DNA from: Bryobacterales bacterium
GTDB lineage: Bacteria > Acidobacteriota > Terriglobia > Bryobacterales > Bryobacteraceae
Length of the DNA: 45,155 bases
Assembly: GCA_003136575.1 (NCBI GenBank)
Contig: PLEX01000091.1
Location: 22,252 to 67,406 of the forward strand
Direction: 5' to 3'
A program made the translations under genes and the position numbers. Of the stretch, positions 26,549-35,203 are shown piece after piece. Below the pieces are notes generated by a model that was given only the letters and a program-made list of their open reading frames with translations, was not told the DNA's origin and ran no database searches. How positions within the stretch are numbered: position 1 is the first letter of the stretch; each line of letters opens with the position of its first letter.

Positions 26549-27915
26549 TCGAACACCTCGGGATCGAGTTCGCGGAAGAACTCGTTATGCAGAGCTTCCA
26601 CGGCACGGCGCAGATCCGTTTCCGCCACCACGAAGCTCAGGTTCAGCAGCGATGCGCCCTGGGAAATCATACGAATGTTCGCGCCGCCGAGAGAACCGAA
26701 CGCGCGCGCCGCAACACCCGGTGTGTACCGGATATTTTCACCCACCAGACAGACGATCGCCTGATCGGGTTCGGTCGAAACCTCGGAGAACTCGCTCATT
26801 TCCGTCACAATGCGGTCGAGGTGCGCGGTGTTGTCAATCGTAAGCGACACGCTGACCTCGCTTGTCGCAATCATATCCACCGATGTCTCGTAGCGGTCGA
26901 AAATCTCGAAGATCCGGCGCAGAAAACCATGCGCCATGAACATTCGCGTGGAGTGGATGTTGACCAGCGTGATCTTTCGCTTGCATGCGATCGACTTGAC
27001 CGCATTCCCGCCCTTCAGCGTCCTTGAGACAATTCGGGTTCCCGGCACCTCGGGCCGGCGGGAATTCAGAATCATGACGGGAATGTTCCGTTCGATCGCG
27101 GGAATGACCGTGGATGGGTGCAGCACTTTCGCGCCGAAATACGCCAGTTCGGCGGCTTCGGCGAACGAGATGATTTTCACGCGATGGCCTCCGGGCAGAA
27201 TGGTCGGGTCGGCCGTGAGCATGCCATCCACATCGGTCCAGATCTGGATCTCTTCCGCGTTGACGCCCGCTCCCACAATCGACGCGGTGAAATCGGAGCC
27301 GCCACGCCCGAGCGTGGAGGTTACGCCAGCTTCGGTGGAACCGATGAAGCCGCCCATTACGACGACCTTATTCCCGGCCAGCGGCGCTACCGTGGCTTCC
27401 AGCCGGCGATAGGTTTCGGCGAAGACTGGCGCGGCCTGAGTGTGCCTTCCGTCGGTGACGATCACCTTGCGGGAATCGACATGCACCGATGGTACGCCGA
27501 AGTGCTCGAAGGCCAGAGAAACGACGTAGCTGGAGAGGCGCTCGCCGTAGCTGGAAATGGCGTCGATCGACCGGGGCGTCAGTTCGCCCAGGACCGCGAG
27601 GCCTTTCACAAGCTCCGTCATCTCCTGAAACTGCTCGTCCAGCGCGCGGTCGAGTTCGGCGCGCTGCGCGAGAGGAACCACTTGCCTGGCTTCGCGCGAA
27701 TGGAAATCGCGCAGATCGTGTAATTGGCGGATGTACGCGTCGCGATCGCCCTGAATTGCGGTATGAGCGAGCGCCAGCAGCTTGTTCGTCGTCTTCCCCA
27801 TCGCCGAAACAACCACGATGGGATGACGATCGAGGCGCGACTTCACGATGGAAGCCACTCGTTCAATGGCGACGGCGGATTCGACGGACGTGCCGCCGAA
27901 TTTCATGACGATCAT
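26545..27915 (-). CDS. lysC: Aspartate kinase LysC
   Basis: Phosphorylates aspartate, the entry step for lysine, methionine and threonine synthesis. A 456-residue single-function kinase with MKFGGTSVESA at the N-terminus, YGERLSSYVVS, GFIGSTEAGVTSTLGRGGSD and WTDVDGMLTADP. Two C-terminal ACT domains (about 305-456, KITLVNIHSTRMF and IVCLVGENIRYT) would mediate end-product feedback. It starts 1 nt after the asd stop. It resembles the E. coli LysC type rather than fused aspartate kinase-homoserine dehydrogenases. Confidence 0.95.
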   Translation of the reverse strand: MIVMKFGGTSVESAVAIERVASIVKSRLDRHPIVVVSAMGKTTNKLLALAHTAIQGDRDAYIRQLHDLRDFHSREARQVVPLAQRAELDRALDEQFQEMTELVKGLAVLGELTPRSIDAISSYGERLSSYVVSLAFEHFGVPSVHVDSRKVIVTDGRHTQAAPVFAETYRRLEATVAPLAGNKVVVMGGFIGSTEAGVTSTLGRGGSDFTASIVGAGVNAEEIQIWTDVDGMLTADPTILPGGHRVKIISFAEAAELAYFGAKVLHPSTVIPAIERNIPVMILNSRRPEVPGTRIVSRTLKGGNAVKSIACKRKITLVNIHSTRMFMAHGFLRRIFEIFDRYETSVDMIATSEVSVSLTIDNTAHLDRIVTEMSEFSEVSTEPDQAIVCLVGENIRYTPGVAARAFGSLGGANIRMISQGASLLNLSFVVAETDLRRAVEALHNEFFRELDPEVFE

Positions 27916-27916
27916 G

Positions 27917-28963
27917 TCAGCCGAGCAGCCCTTCCGATTGCATCAGTTCCGCGTTAAGCACGGCCGCGCCGGCCGCGCCGCGAACTGTGTTGTGGCCGAG
28001 CGCAACGAACTTCCAATCGAACACCGGGCACGGACGCAGACGGCCGACAAAGGCTGCCATGCCCCGGTCGCGCTCCGCATCCTTGCGTGGCTGCGGACGG
28101 TCGGGTTCCGTCATGTACTGCACCGGCAGCTTCGGCGCGCTGGGTAGTTCGCGCTCCTGCGGAAGCCCGCGGAAGTTTTCGAAGGCGTGGCGCAGATCGG
28201 CGTGAGTTGGCTTCGTCAGGAATTCCACGGAGACCGTTACGGTGTGGCCATCGACCACCGGCACGCGGTTGCAATGCGCGCTGACGCCGGCGGCAAGCGG
28301 CTCGACGCCGTTTTCGGTGTAAGCGCCGAGGATCTTCTGCGTCTCCTCCTGCATTTTCTCCTCTTCGTTGCCGATAAATGGGATCACATTGCCCATGATG
28401 TCCATGGAGGGCACCCCGGGGTAGCCTGCGCCGGAAATCGCCTGAAGAGTGGTGGCGATGATACGCGTGACCCCGAACTGCATGATCGGCGCGAGGCCCA
28501 TCGTGAGGACGATTGTGGAGCAATTCGGATTGGTGACAATCATGCCTTTCCAGCCGCGTTCGCGCTGCTGTCGCGGGACGAGCTTCAGGTGATCGGGATT
28601 GATTTCCGGGACCAGCAGCGGTACGTCGCCCTCCATGCGGTGATTGCGCGAATTGGACACGACAACGTGTCCGGCCGCGGCGAATGCTCTTTCAATTTCC
28701 GTGGCAACCGAGGCGTCCATGGCGGAGAAGACGAGCTTCGGCGCGTTGCCGGGTTTGGCGTCTTCAACTTTGCGATTGGCGATATCGGCCGGCGCCGAGC
28801 CACCGAGGTGCCATTTTGCGGCCTCCGAATAGCGCTTGCCTGCGGAGCGTTCGCTCGCGCCGAGCCACGTCAGATGGAACGACGGATGCCCGTCGAGAAA
28901 CTTGATGAAATGCTGGCCCACCATTCCGGTAGCGCCGAGGATACCGACTTCGATTCTGCTCAT
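27917..28963 (-). CDS. asd: Aspartate-semialdehyde dehydrogenase
   Basis: Reduces aspartyl phosphate to the semialdehyde. The 348-residue protein has the Rossmann start VGILGATGMVGQHFIKFL, the catalytic cysteine in VTNPNCSTIV (about residue 146), TLQAISGAGYPG and the late HCNRVPVVDGHT. Overall it is closer to the archaeal/fungal-type enzymes (NPNCST, QAISGAG) than to the E. coli type. Its start overlaps the stop of the upstream M20 peptidase gene by 4 nt. Confidence 0.94.
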   Translation of the reverse strand: MSRIEVGILGATGMVGQHFIKFLDGHPSFHLTWLGASERSAGKRYSEAAKWHLGGSAPADIANRKVEDAKPGNAPKLVFSAMDASVATEIERAFAAAGHVVVSNSRNHRMEGDVPLLVPEINPDHLKLVPRQQRERGWKGMIVTNPNCSTIVLTMGLAPIMQFGVTRIIATTLQAISGAGYPGVPSMDIMGNVIPFIGNEEEKMQEETQKILGAYTENGVEPLAAGVSAHCNRVPVVDGHTVTVSVEFLTKPTHADLRHAFENFRGLPQERELPSAPKLPVQYMTEPDRPQPRKDAERDRGMAAFVGRLRPCPVFDWKFVALGHNTVRGAAGAAVLNAELMQSEGLLG

Positions 28964-30018
28964 AAATTCCTGTTTGCCTGCGCAACGGACTCCGCCACAT
29001 GCGCGCGTTGTAACTGCTTCACCATTCGTTGATAGATCTCGACTGCATCGAGTAACTGTTGCTTAGGAACGCGCTCATCGAGCGTGTGCGCCACGTGAAT
29101 CGTGCCCGGACCGAGCAGCAGTGGCCGGCCCCACGCATCGCCAAACGCCGGGATGTCGGTTGTGAAAGCAACCACCGTGGTCGGCAGCCCTTCGACGGCC
29201 GTCATATGAATCGCCGGAATTTCCAAAACGTCGGTCAGTTCGGCCTTATCGCCGACCGCCTCGCACAACGCGTCGCGCGTGGACGCCGAATCGCAGACCA
29301 AGCGGATAAAGATCTCGGCGCGCGCTTCATCGGCAATCACGTTGGGGGCGCGGCCGCCGCGCATGGTGCCAATGTTCAGAGTGCTCGCGCCCAGCACAGG
29401 ATCGACGGGAAGTTTCACGCGGCGAACTGCCTCAAGAGCGTCGAGAAGCTTTTCGATCGCCGACTCACCCAAATGCGGATAGGCGGAATGAGCCATCTTT
29501 CCGCGCGCAATCAGTTCGTAACGCAGCGCGCCCTTGGAGCCGAGAGCAAGCTGGTTTTCAGTTGGCTCGCCGTTGATAATGTATTTCGAGCCGCGTGGAT
29601 TTTGCGCCGCGTGATAAGCGCCGGCGCTGTTGCGCTCCTCGCCGACCACGAACAGAAGGCCGAAATTGCGCACGCCATTGGCAAGCAGTCGCTCGGCCGC
29701 CGTCAGCATGGCGGCGATGATGCCTTTGGTATCGCACGCGCCGCGTCCCCAGATGAATTCGGCGTCCTCGCGCGACGGGATGAACGGCGGCACGGTATCC
29801 ATGTGCGTCGAGAGCGTGACGACCGGTTCGCCGAATGAGGCGAAGACGTTAAAGCGTTTCGGCTCGACTTCGATGTGTTCCCAATGGGAATCCCCAGGGC
29901 CGGGATATGCGGCGCAGAGGCACGCGAGATGGTCGCGGAGATAAAGTCCCACCTGCTCCTCTTCGGGGGTTACCGAAGGGATATCGATCAGCGTTTTGGT
30001 GAGGTCGAATACGTGCAT
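28960..30018 (-). CDS. M20 family metallohydrolase, probable succinyl-diaminopimelate desuccinylase
   Basis: A 352-residue zinc-dependent M20 deacylase of the ArgE/DapE group. Motifs: first metal ligand HMDTVPPF, bridging Asp in GRGACDTKGIIAAML, catalytic and metal Glu pair in VVGEERNSAG, the dimerisation-domain stretch ARGKMAHSAYPHLGESAIE and a late HTLDERVPKQQL. As first gene of the operon with asd, lysC, dapB, dapA and dapD, the DapE role (removing succinate after transamination) is the best reading, but ArgE-type specificity cannot be excluded from sequence. ATG 30018 (MHVFDLTKTLIDIPS) is chosen; the ribosome-binding site is weak. Confidence 0.82.
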   Translation of the reverse strand: MHVFDLTKTLIDIPSVTPEEEQVGLYLRDHLACLCAAYPGPGDSHWEHIEVEPKRFNVFASFGEPVVTLSTHMDTVPPFIPSREDAEFIWGRGACDTKGIIAAMLTAAERLLANGVRNFGLLFVVGEERNSAGAYHAAQNPRGSKYIINGEPTENQLALGSKGALRYELIARGKMAHSAYPHLGESAIEKLLDALEAVRRVKLPVDPVLGASTLNIGTMRGGRAPNVIADEARAEIFIRLVCDSASTRDALCEAVGDKAELTDVLEIPAIHMTAVEGLPTTVVAFTTDIPAFGDAWGRPLLLGPGTIHVAHTLDERVPKQQLLDAVEIYQRMVKQLQRAHVAESVAQANRNL

Positions 30019-30366
30019 AAGCCCGTCCGTTTTGGCAGGAGAGCACGCGAGGAGAGTGAGGGTGTAATGCGGAAGTTCACTGTCCCGGAAGCGCTCCACC
30101 CGATGCTGCCATCGAGTGACAGTGGCGGAGATTCAACTCACACCCCCAGCCGCCGGCTGCCGATTTGCGCCAGCGACTTCGGCGGATCGCCCCTCCCGAA
30201 TGCGCTCCCGAAGATCGCGGGAACTACGCACACCCGATCCTGACTACCGCACCTCTACCAGAAACATCAGGATATCACGCGGGTGGGGGCTGTGATCGAG
30301 GCAATGCTCGACTGAGTATGCTTGCCATTCCCGCGGCATCTTGCGAAACGCCGTGCTTTCTCGTGG
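30019..30366 (-). other. Non-coding leader/intergenic region upstream of the dap operon
   Basis: About 350 nt without a gene. It contains a two-tier hairpin at 30078-30124: outer arms CACTGTC (30078-30084) and GACAGTG (30118-30124), inner arms CGATG (30101-30105) and CATCG (30110-30114). It lies 60-106 nt before the dapE-like start. It probably holds the promoter of the lysine operon. I looked for a lysine riboswitch or T-box and could not recognise either. Confidence 0.4.
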
Positions 30367-31563
30367 CTATTGCACCGTTTGGGCCCAGTACGCCTGCTGT
30401 CCGGGGTGGTCCTTATCGTCGGGAAGGTTGGCGAGAATTGTGCGCCGCAGCCGCGCCATACTGATCTCGCCCTGCTCCTGATAGAGCACGTCGCCGTTGG
30501 GCGCGAACAGCAGTGTGAACGGTACCGCTCCGCTCATTTTCGGATCGAAGGAATCCTGCACGGCGGACGTGTCGTCGGACGCGAACAGGTAATTCACGCT
30601 GGAGGCGTGCGTTTTCTTGAGAAACGCGAACACGTCTGGCTTCGCTTCCGGTACGTCTTCTGAAACCGTTACCATTCCGAAGTTGCGGTTGCGGTACATG
30701 CGGTACGTGTCCTGAAGATCGGGAAATTCGGCGACGCAGGGGCCGCACCAGGTCGCCCAGAAATTCACCAGCAGCAATTTGCCGGTACCGTTGCCGCGGA
30801 GTTTCTTCAGAATCTCGGGCGTGGTCATGGTGACGGCGACCGGCTCCGCGTTGATTTTGGTTGTCTCCGGGTCCTCGACAGGCGTCGTTGGATTCCAGCG
30901 AGTGGCGCAGCCGGATACCGGCGTCGTGGCTACATCGACTGGCTTGCCGGCCAGCAACGCGTCGATAGCGTTACGCGCGTCCTGCGATTTGACCTGATCG
31001 GCGCGCTCGTTATCGTCGATGCGGCCCTGATAACGCAGCTTGCGGCTCTGGTCGAAGACGAAGACCTGGGGAGTGGCGACCGCGCCAAGTTTGGCGGTCA
31101 GCGTCTGCGCGTCGCCGTCGTATAGATAGGGGTATTCGATGTGGCGGTCGGTGGCGCGGGTCTGCATTTCGATCAGGGAGTCGTTGGAGTCGCTCCAGGC
31201 GAGCTCCGAATAGGGGACCGAGGCCGGGTTGTTCGGGCTGACGGCGACTAGGGCAACGCCTTTGTCGTGATAGTCGTTATAGAGTTTGCGAATGCGGCTT
31301 TCATAGAGGTGAGATTGCGGGCAGTGATTGCAGTCAAAAACGATCGCGAGCACTTTCGCGCCCGCATATTCGGCGAGCGTGTGGGTCTTGCCGTCGACGC
31401 CGGGGAGCGAAAAGTCCGGGGCGGGGGAACCGATGGAAAGTACGGAGTGCGCAGGGTCCGGCTGCACTTCGCCGGTGTGGCTGCCGCACGCGGAGAGGGC
31501 GGCGAAGGCGAGGGCGCAGATGGCGGACGCCGGATAGTTTGGGAGGCGATTAGTTCGGTTCAT
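30367..31563 (-). CDS. Lipoprotein with two thioredoxin-fold domains (redoxin + TlpA)
   Basis: A 398-residue protein with a lipoprotein signal (FAALSACGS, Cys 25). An N-terminal AhpC/redoxin domain (about 40-210) carries APDFSLPGVDGK, CNHCPQS (CxxC) and VATPQVFVFDQSRKLRYQGRIDD. A C-terminal TlpA domain (about 240-395) carries NFWATWCGPCVAEFPDLQ and AVPFTLLFAPNGDV. The double arrangement is typical of Acidobacteria and Planctomycetes exported thiol-disulfide proteins. Its exact substrate is unknown. ATG 31563 gives the signal peptide at the N-terminus; the frame remains open to 31761 but the extra residues are not protein-like. Confidence 0.85.
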   Translation of the reverse strand: MNRTNRLPNYPASAICALAFAALSACGSHTGEVQPDPAHSVLSIGSPAPDFSLPGVDGKTHTLAEYAGAKVLAIVFDCNHCPQSHLYESRIRKLYNDYHDKGVALVAVSPNNPASVPYSELAWSDSNDSLIEMQTRATDRHIEYPYLYDGDAQTLTAKLGAVATPQVFVFDQSRKLRYQGRIDDNERADQVKSQDARNAIDALLAGKPVDVATTPVSGCATRWNPTTPVEDPETTKINAEPVAVTMTTPEILKKLRGNGTGKLLLVNFWATWCGPCVAEFPDLQDTYRMYRNRNFGMVTVSEDVPEAKPDVFAFLKKTHASSVNYLFASDDTSAVQDSFDPKMSGAVPFTLLFAPNGDVLYQEQGEISMARLRRTILANLPDDKDHPGQQAYWAQTVQ

Positions 31564-31665
31564 CGGGGAGATAGCTGTATTTGAGAATACCGCGCGTTCG
31601 ATCTGGGGGGCAGCCGGCGCGCGCCGCTCACGCCGCTCATGGATTCGCATCGAAGACAGGTGCCT

Positions 31666-31691
31666 GGTTTCGGAAACCGCATTTCGGAAAC
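31666..31691. promoter_or_regulatory. Palindrome and 14-bp-spaced direct repeat in a divergent promoter region
   Basis: GGTTTC-G-GAAACC (31666-31678) is a perfect palindrome about a single base. The core TTTCGGAAAC recurs at 31682-31691, 14 bp after the first copy at 31668-31677. The element lies between the divergent double-thioredoxin gene (start 31563) and the PEP-CTERM-like gene (start 31743). It could be an operator with two half-turn-spaced sites or a copy of an interspersed repeat. Confidence 0.35.
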
Positions 31692-31742
31692 TGTCACGTT
31701 TGCGAATCCGGTTTGTGATAGCATTCGGGCGAGGTGGATGGC

Positions 31743-32330
31743 ATGTTTCGATCTTTCTCAAGAGCTACCTTGTTGATATTCGCAGCACTTGTGTTCGCAG
31801 CTGCAGGCAACGCGGACCCCTACGTGATCAAGCTGACGCTCAGCCCCAATGTCTACACGGGCGATGCCGGCGGGCAGATTACGTTAAAAGGGTTCTTCAC
31901 AACTTCCGATTCCCTGCCGTTTCTGTACAGCGACGACGTGTTGTTTGGTTTCAGCGCCACAGACAGTCCACATCTCGGAATCGTGGCGGGATCGGTTCTC
32001 TCCTCCCAGAACTTCTCGGGCAGACTGGAGACCTTTGAAGACATCTTTGGCGGGGGCGGTTATCTGGGTCCGACGGAAATCGACGGACCGGCTGTAACGT
32101 CGGTTGTCTTTTTACGCACCTTCATCGTTCCTCCGGGCACGCCATCCGGCACTTACGATTATTCCTATGGCGTCGACGTGTTCCCTCCGTACTATCTGGC
32201 TCCAATGGGGGGAACGGTCGATTTCGACACATCTTTGGAGATCAAAGTCGTCCCCAAACCTTCGTTCTATGTTTTGCTTTCTTGTGCGATTGGCGTCTTG
32301 TGGCTGATTCGCAGGGCTTCGCACAGGTAA
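31743..32330 (+). CDS. Exported protein with PEP-CTERM-like C-terminus
   Basis: A 195-residue protein with signal peptide MFRSFSRATLLIFAALVFAAAGNA and a beta-rich body (VIKLTLSPNVYTGDAGGQ, LKGFFTTSD, LRTFIVPPGTPSGTYDYSYG). Its C-terminal sorting signal is a variant of PEP-CTERM: VPKPS, then a hydrophobic stretch FYVLLSCAIGVLWLI, then RRASHR. The ATG at 31743 is preceded by GAGGTGG; a GTG at 31734 is an alternative. It is probably an exosortase substrate displayed on or released from the cell surface. Confidence 0.75.
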   Translation: MFRSFSRATLLIFAALVFAAAGNADPYVIKLTLSPNVYTGDAGGQITLKGFFTTSDSLPFLYSDDVLFGFSATDSPHLGIVAGSVLSSQNFSGRLETFEDIFGGGGYLGPTEIDGPAVTSVVFLRTFIVPPGTPSGTYDYSYGVDVFPPYYLAPMGGTVDFDTSLEIKVVPKPSFYVLLSCAIGVLWLIRRASHR

Positions 32331-32356
32331 GCAAAAGTACGCCGAATCGATCGCCA

Positions 32357-33766
32357 TCACTTCTGGCGTGTAACGCCGCTGGCGGAGGCGTAGTCGATCA
32401 CCGGATCCGATTCCACCACGAACGGCTGGGAAAAACCGCTTCGCTGAGTTCGCAGCCGCAGTTGATGCCGGCCAGCCGCGAGCCCGCGCAGGCGCGCGTT
32501 CACCTGCCAGATACCCGGCTCGGGCCGTTCCACCGAGAGAAGCAGCCATGGGTTGCCATCCACCGTCAGTTGCACTTTCGACAAATCCAGTTGGCTGTCG
32601 GAATGCACAAAGCGGCAGGCGAGAGATTCGTTCCGATAACCCCGGAATGTCACGCTGCGATCCATTGTGTTCTCCACGCGAACGAACTGCGGCGCGGCGA
32701 CTTCTTCGCGCTGCGCGACGAACGGCGTCTCGCCGTAGCGCCGTTCCGCGCCTGCGGGCAACATCTTGATTCGCACGGTATCGCTGAAGCCCGCCATTCT
32801 GGTTCCGACCCGGACATCGTGATCGCCAGCCGAAATTCCGGGCGGCACCTTCACGTTGATCTGCCAGTAGCCGGCATCGTGCCGCACCAGAACGATCGCA
32901 GGCACGCCGTATTGGTCGATTTCGACGAGCACGTCGTCCTTAGTCAGTGTTTCGTCGCTCAGAAAGGCGAGGCACATGTACTCGTCTTTGCGCGGCTGGA
33001 ATACGATGTCGTTATGCCGGTTGTTCACCGCCGAACACAGGAACGGCGCGGCGGTGCCCGCTGCCCGTTGCACGGCGTCCCAGCGCCGGTGCGCGATCAA
33101 TCCGCCGCGCCGCGAATCGGTGTAGAGAAATTCCACTCGCGGGAATCCGGCGGAGCGCGTCATCGCCATCAGGCATGAGGTGGTCGGCCCGCACCAGTTG
33201 TCGATCTGGCCGCCCAACTCGTCGGTCTCATAAAACTCCATGTGGCAGCGAGCGGGATCTGGGGCGTCGTCGATCACGTAGGATTCAATGAAAGCCACAC
33301 CGCGCGTGACCGAGCAGACGTTTTCCATGGCGAGCAGCGGATGCCGCAAGTGATAGAACACGCCGAAGAAAAGCACGTAGTCGAAGAAACCGAACCGCTC
33401 CGGCGTGAGTTCCTCCATGTCGATGACGGCGTATTCGAGCCTCGATTCACGCAAACGTCTCACCGCCAGGAGTTCCTCATACTCGACGCAATCGATCGCC
33501 ACGACGTCCGCGCCGCGCCGCTCGCACTCGAAGCTGTTCCATCCCGAAGCCGCGCCGATATCGAGCACGCGTTTGCCGCGCAGATCTTCGGGAAGCGGAT
33601 AGCGGTCGAGGCGGGCGCGAAGTTGGGGGATGGGAATGATGCCCGGAATCACCGTGCCATCGTTCAGTTCGAGGCTGTGATAGGGCGTGCTGCGCGCGAA
33701 TGCCTCGGTCTGGAGACGGATCAGGCGTTGGAATTCGGGGTTACGCGCGGCGGAATCGACGGCCAT
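32357..33766 (-). CDS. SAM methyltransferase (CmoB-like fold) with two C-terminal Ig-like repeats
   Basis: About 469 residues. The N-terminal half is a class I methyltransferase with VLDIGAASGWNSFECERRGADVVAID (SAM loop), VLFFGVFYHLRHPLLAMENV (motif IV region) and IAHRRWDAVQ, resembling the DUF1698/CmoB group in the GVLYHxxxP-type motif. The C-terminal half holds two similar beta-sandwich repeats: one with VLVEIDQYG...GYWQINVKVPPGI...VRVGTRMAGFSD, the other with VQLTVDGNP...GIWQVNARLRGL...LRLRTQRSGFSQ. Fusion of a methyltransferase to Ig-like domains suggests a polymer or glycan-linked substrate, not tRNA. The start may be ATG 33778 instead; neither has a ribosome-binding site. Confidence 0.78.
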   Translation of the reverse strand: MAVDSAARNPEFQRLIRLQTEAFARSTPYHSLELNDGTVIPGIIPIPQLRARLDRYPLPEDLRGKRVLDIGAASGWNSFECERRGADVVAIDCVEYEELLAVRRLRESRLEYAVIDMEELTPERFGFFDYVLFFGVFYHLRHPLLAMENVCSVTRGVAFIESYVIDDAPDPARCHMEFYETDELGGQIDNWCGPTTSCLMAMTRSAGFPRVEFLYTDSRRGGLIAHRRWDAVQRAAGTAAPFLCSAVNNRHNDIVFQPRKDEYMCLAFLSDETLTKDDVLVEIDQYGVPAIVLVRHDAGYWQINVKVPPGISAGDHDVRVGTRMAGFSDTVRIKMLPAGAERRYGETPFVAQREEVAAPQFVRVENTMDRSVTFRGYRNESLACRFVHSDSQLDLSKVQLTVDGNPWLLLSVERPEPGIWQVNARLRGLAAGRHQLRLRTQRSGFSQPFVVESDPVIDYASASGVTRQK

Positions 33767-33789
33767 GGCAACGAGCATACCAGCCCGCG

Positions 33790-35187
33790 TTATTGAACCG
33801 GGGAGCCGGCGCCGCAGGAATTGGCCTCGATTATATTGGCGCTCAAATCCACGCCGCGCTTGGCCGCGATGCAATGCTGCGGGATCCCAAAGCCGGTGAT
33901 CGTGTTGTGGCGGATGATGTTATCGTGCGTCCTGGCCGGGCGGCCGCCGTTGTCGCTCAGATATATTCCGCTGCGCAGCGCGTCCGGCTCGTCGAGCATT
34001 GCGTTGCATTTGGCGGTGACTGGTTTTTGGCCGCATTGCGCGAGGTCCACATCCAGGAATTGGTTGTCTTCGATTCGGTTATGGTCGCCGATCAGGAATA
34101 CTCCACCGTAGGCAAAGCCCTGAATCGTGTTACGCGCAATTGTAACGTTCGTCGAGGTCATGCCCGGATCGTGATTGCCAAACAGAATGCCGAAGTGCAA
34201 TCCGAGCCAGCGGGCCGCGGTTCCGGTATTGTTGATGCACTTATTGCCGGTGACTTCGCCATCGTGAAAGCCGTCGAGGTCGATGCATTGCCCGGCGACA
34301 TTCGTGAACGTGTTGTTCACGTAGACGCTGTGATCCACATTACCCGCGCTATCGAGCGCGACCGGGGTGCCGTAACCGGGGAAGTCGACGTAATCCGCGG
34401 GAAAGCCGATGTCGGTGCCGTGGTTGTTTTCCACGCGCACATGCGTCGCATGGCCGACCTGAATCGCGTCGCGCGCCACCTGCGCGATCGTATTGCCGCT
34501 GATCTCGCCGTCGGACTGGCGGGGCGAACGCGAATAGGAGTGTGTCCAGATCGCGTTTCCAGTGACCCGGCTGATCGTCGACCCGCGCACCACGAATCCA
34601 TTCACTCCTTCTTCGAAGAGAATGCCGCCCGTCGTGTTGTTGTGTCCTTCGCGGTTGAGAGTGCCGGAGTCGGCGATGTTCACCGATTCGATCAGCGTCT
34701 TCGAAGACGCGTTCACGATGATCGGAAACGCACGGATTCCGGAGAAGCCGATACGCCGAATCGTAACGCCGGTGCTGGCGCGGATGACAATTCCGTTTCC
34801 GTCGTAATAATCCGCGAATGCGGCTTCTTTTAGCGGCAAATACCAATCGGATTTCAGGTCCGACCTGTCGCCGACGATTTCAAAACCCGATAACGTTAGA
34901 TTCACGGCCGCATCGGCCACAATCGCGGCCGTTCCGTTGAAACCGGAATCGAGCACAAGCGTGCTCCCTGCTGCATTGCCCCGCAGTTCGACATTCCGCG
35001 CACCTTTGGGAATTTCTATCGGGCGATCCAGATGAATTCGTCCGGCAGGCAGTTCAACCGCGGATGCGCCACTGTGGAGCGCCGCGCGAACGTCGTCCGC
35101 ATTCCGCATTTGTGCGCCGCGTGCCTGGGCAAGCAACGCCAGAAAGAGTGCACTGCGCAGATGGAAACTAATGCGGGGCACAGGCAC
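33790..35187 (-). CDS. Secreted right-handed parallel beta-helix protein
   Basis: A 465-residue exported protein with a signal peptide (ISFHLRSALFLALLAQARGAQ) followed by about 14 beta-helix turns with recurring N-x-I/V patterns (GVTIRRIGFSGI, LIESVNIADSG, GEISGNTIAQVARDAIQVG, NVTIARNTIQGFAYGGVFL and NIIRHNTITGFG). The fold is that of pectate lyase/mannuronan epimerase-like polysaccharide-active proteins (PbH1 repeats). No specific catalytic site is assignable. Translation probably starts at GTG 35187 or GTG 35181, just downstream of infC, with the methyltransferase gene following closely. Confidence 0.8.
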   Translation of the reverse strand: MPVPRISFHLRSALFLALLAQARGAQMRNADDVRAALHSGASAVELPAGRIHLDRPIEIPKGARNVELRGNAAGSTLVLDSGFNGTAAIVADAAVNLTLSGFEIVGDRSDLKSDWYLPLKEAAFADYYDGNGIVIRASTGVTIRRIGFSGIRAFPIIVNASSKTLIESVNIADSGTLNREGHNNTTGGILFEEGVNGFVVRGSTISRVTGNAIWTHSYSRSPRQSDGEISGNTIAQVARDAIQVGHATHVRVENNHGTDIGFPADYVDFPGYGTPVALDSAGNVDHSVYVNNTFTNVAGQCIDLDGFHDGEVTGNKCINNTGTAARWLGLHFGILFGNHDPGMTSTNVTIARNTIQGFAYGGVFLIGDHNRIEDNQFLDVDLAQCGQKPVTAKCNAMLDEPDALRSGIYLSDNGGRPARTHDNIIRHNTITGFGIPQHCIAAKRGVDLSANIIEANSCGAGSPVQ

Positions 35188-35203
35188 GCGAGATGCCCGT
35201 TCG

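Noticed and set aside
25247..26764. A 505-codon plus-strand frame opposite dapA/dapB/lysC
   Set aside because: It spans three well-recognised genes on the opposite strand and shows no domain.
30019..30366. Possible lysine riboswitch or T-box before the dap operon
   Set aside because: The hairpins present do not show the conserved helices or T-box sequence that I can recognise.
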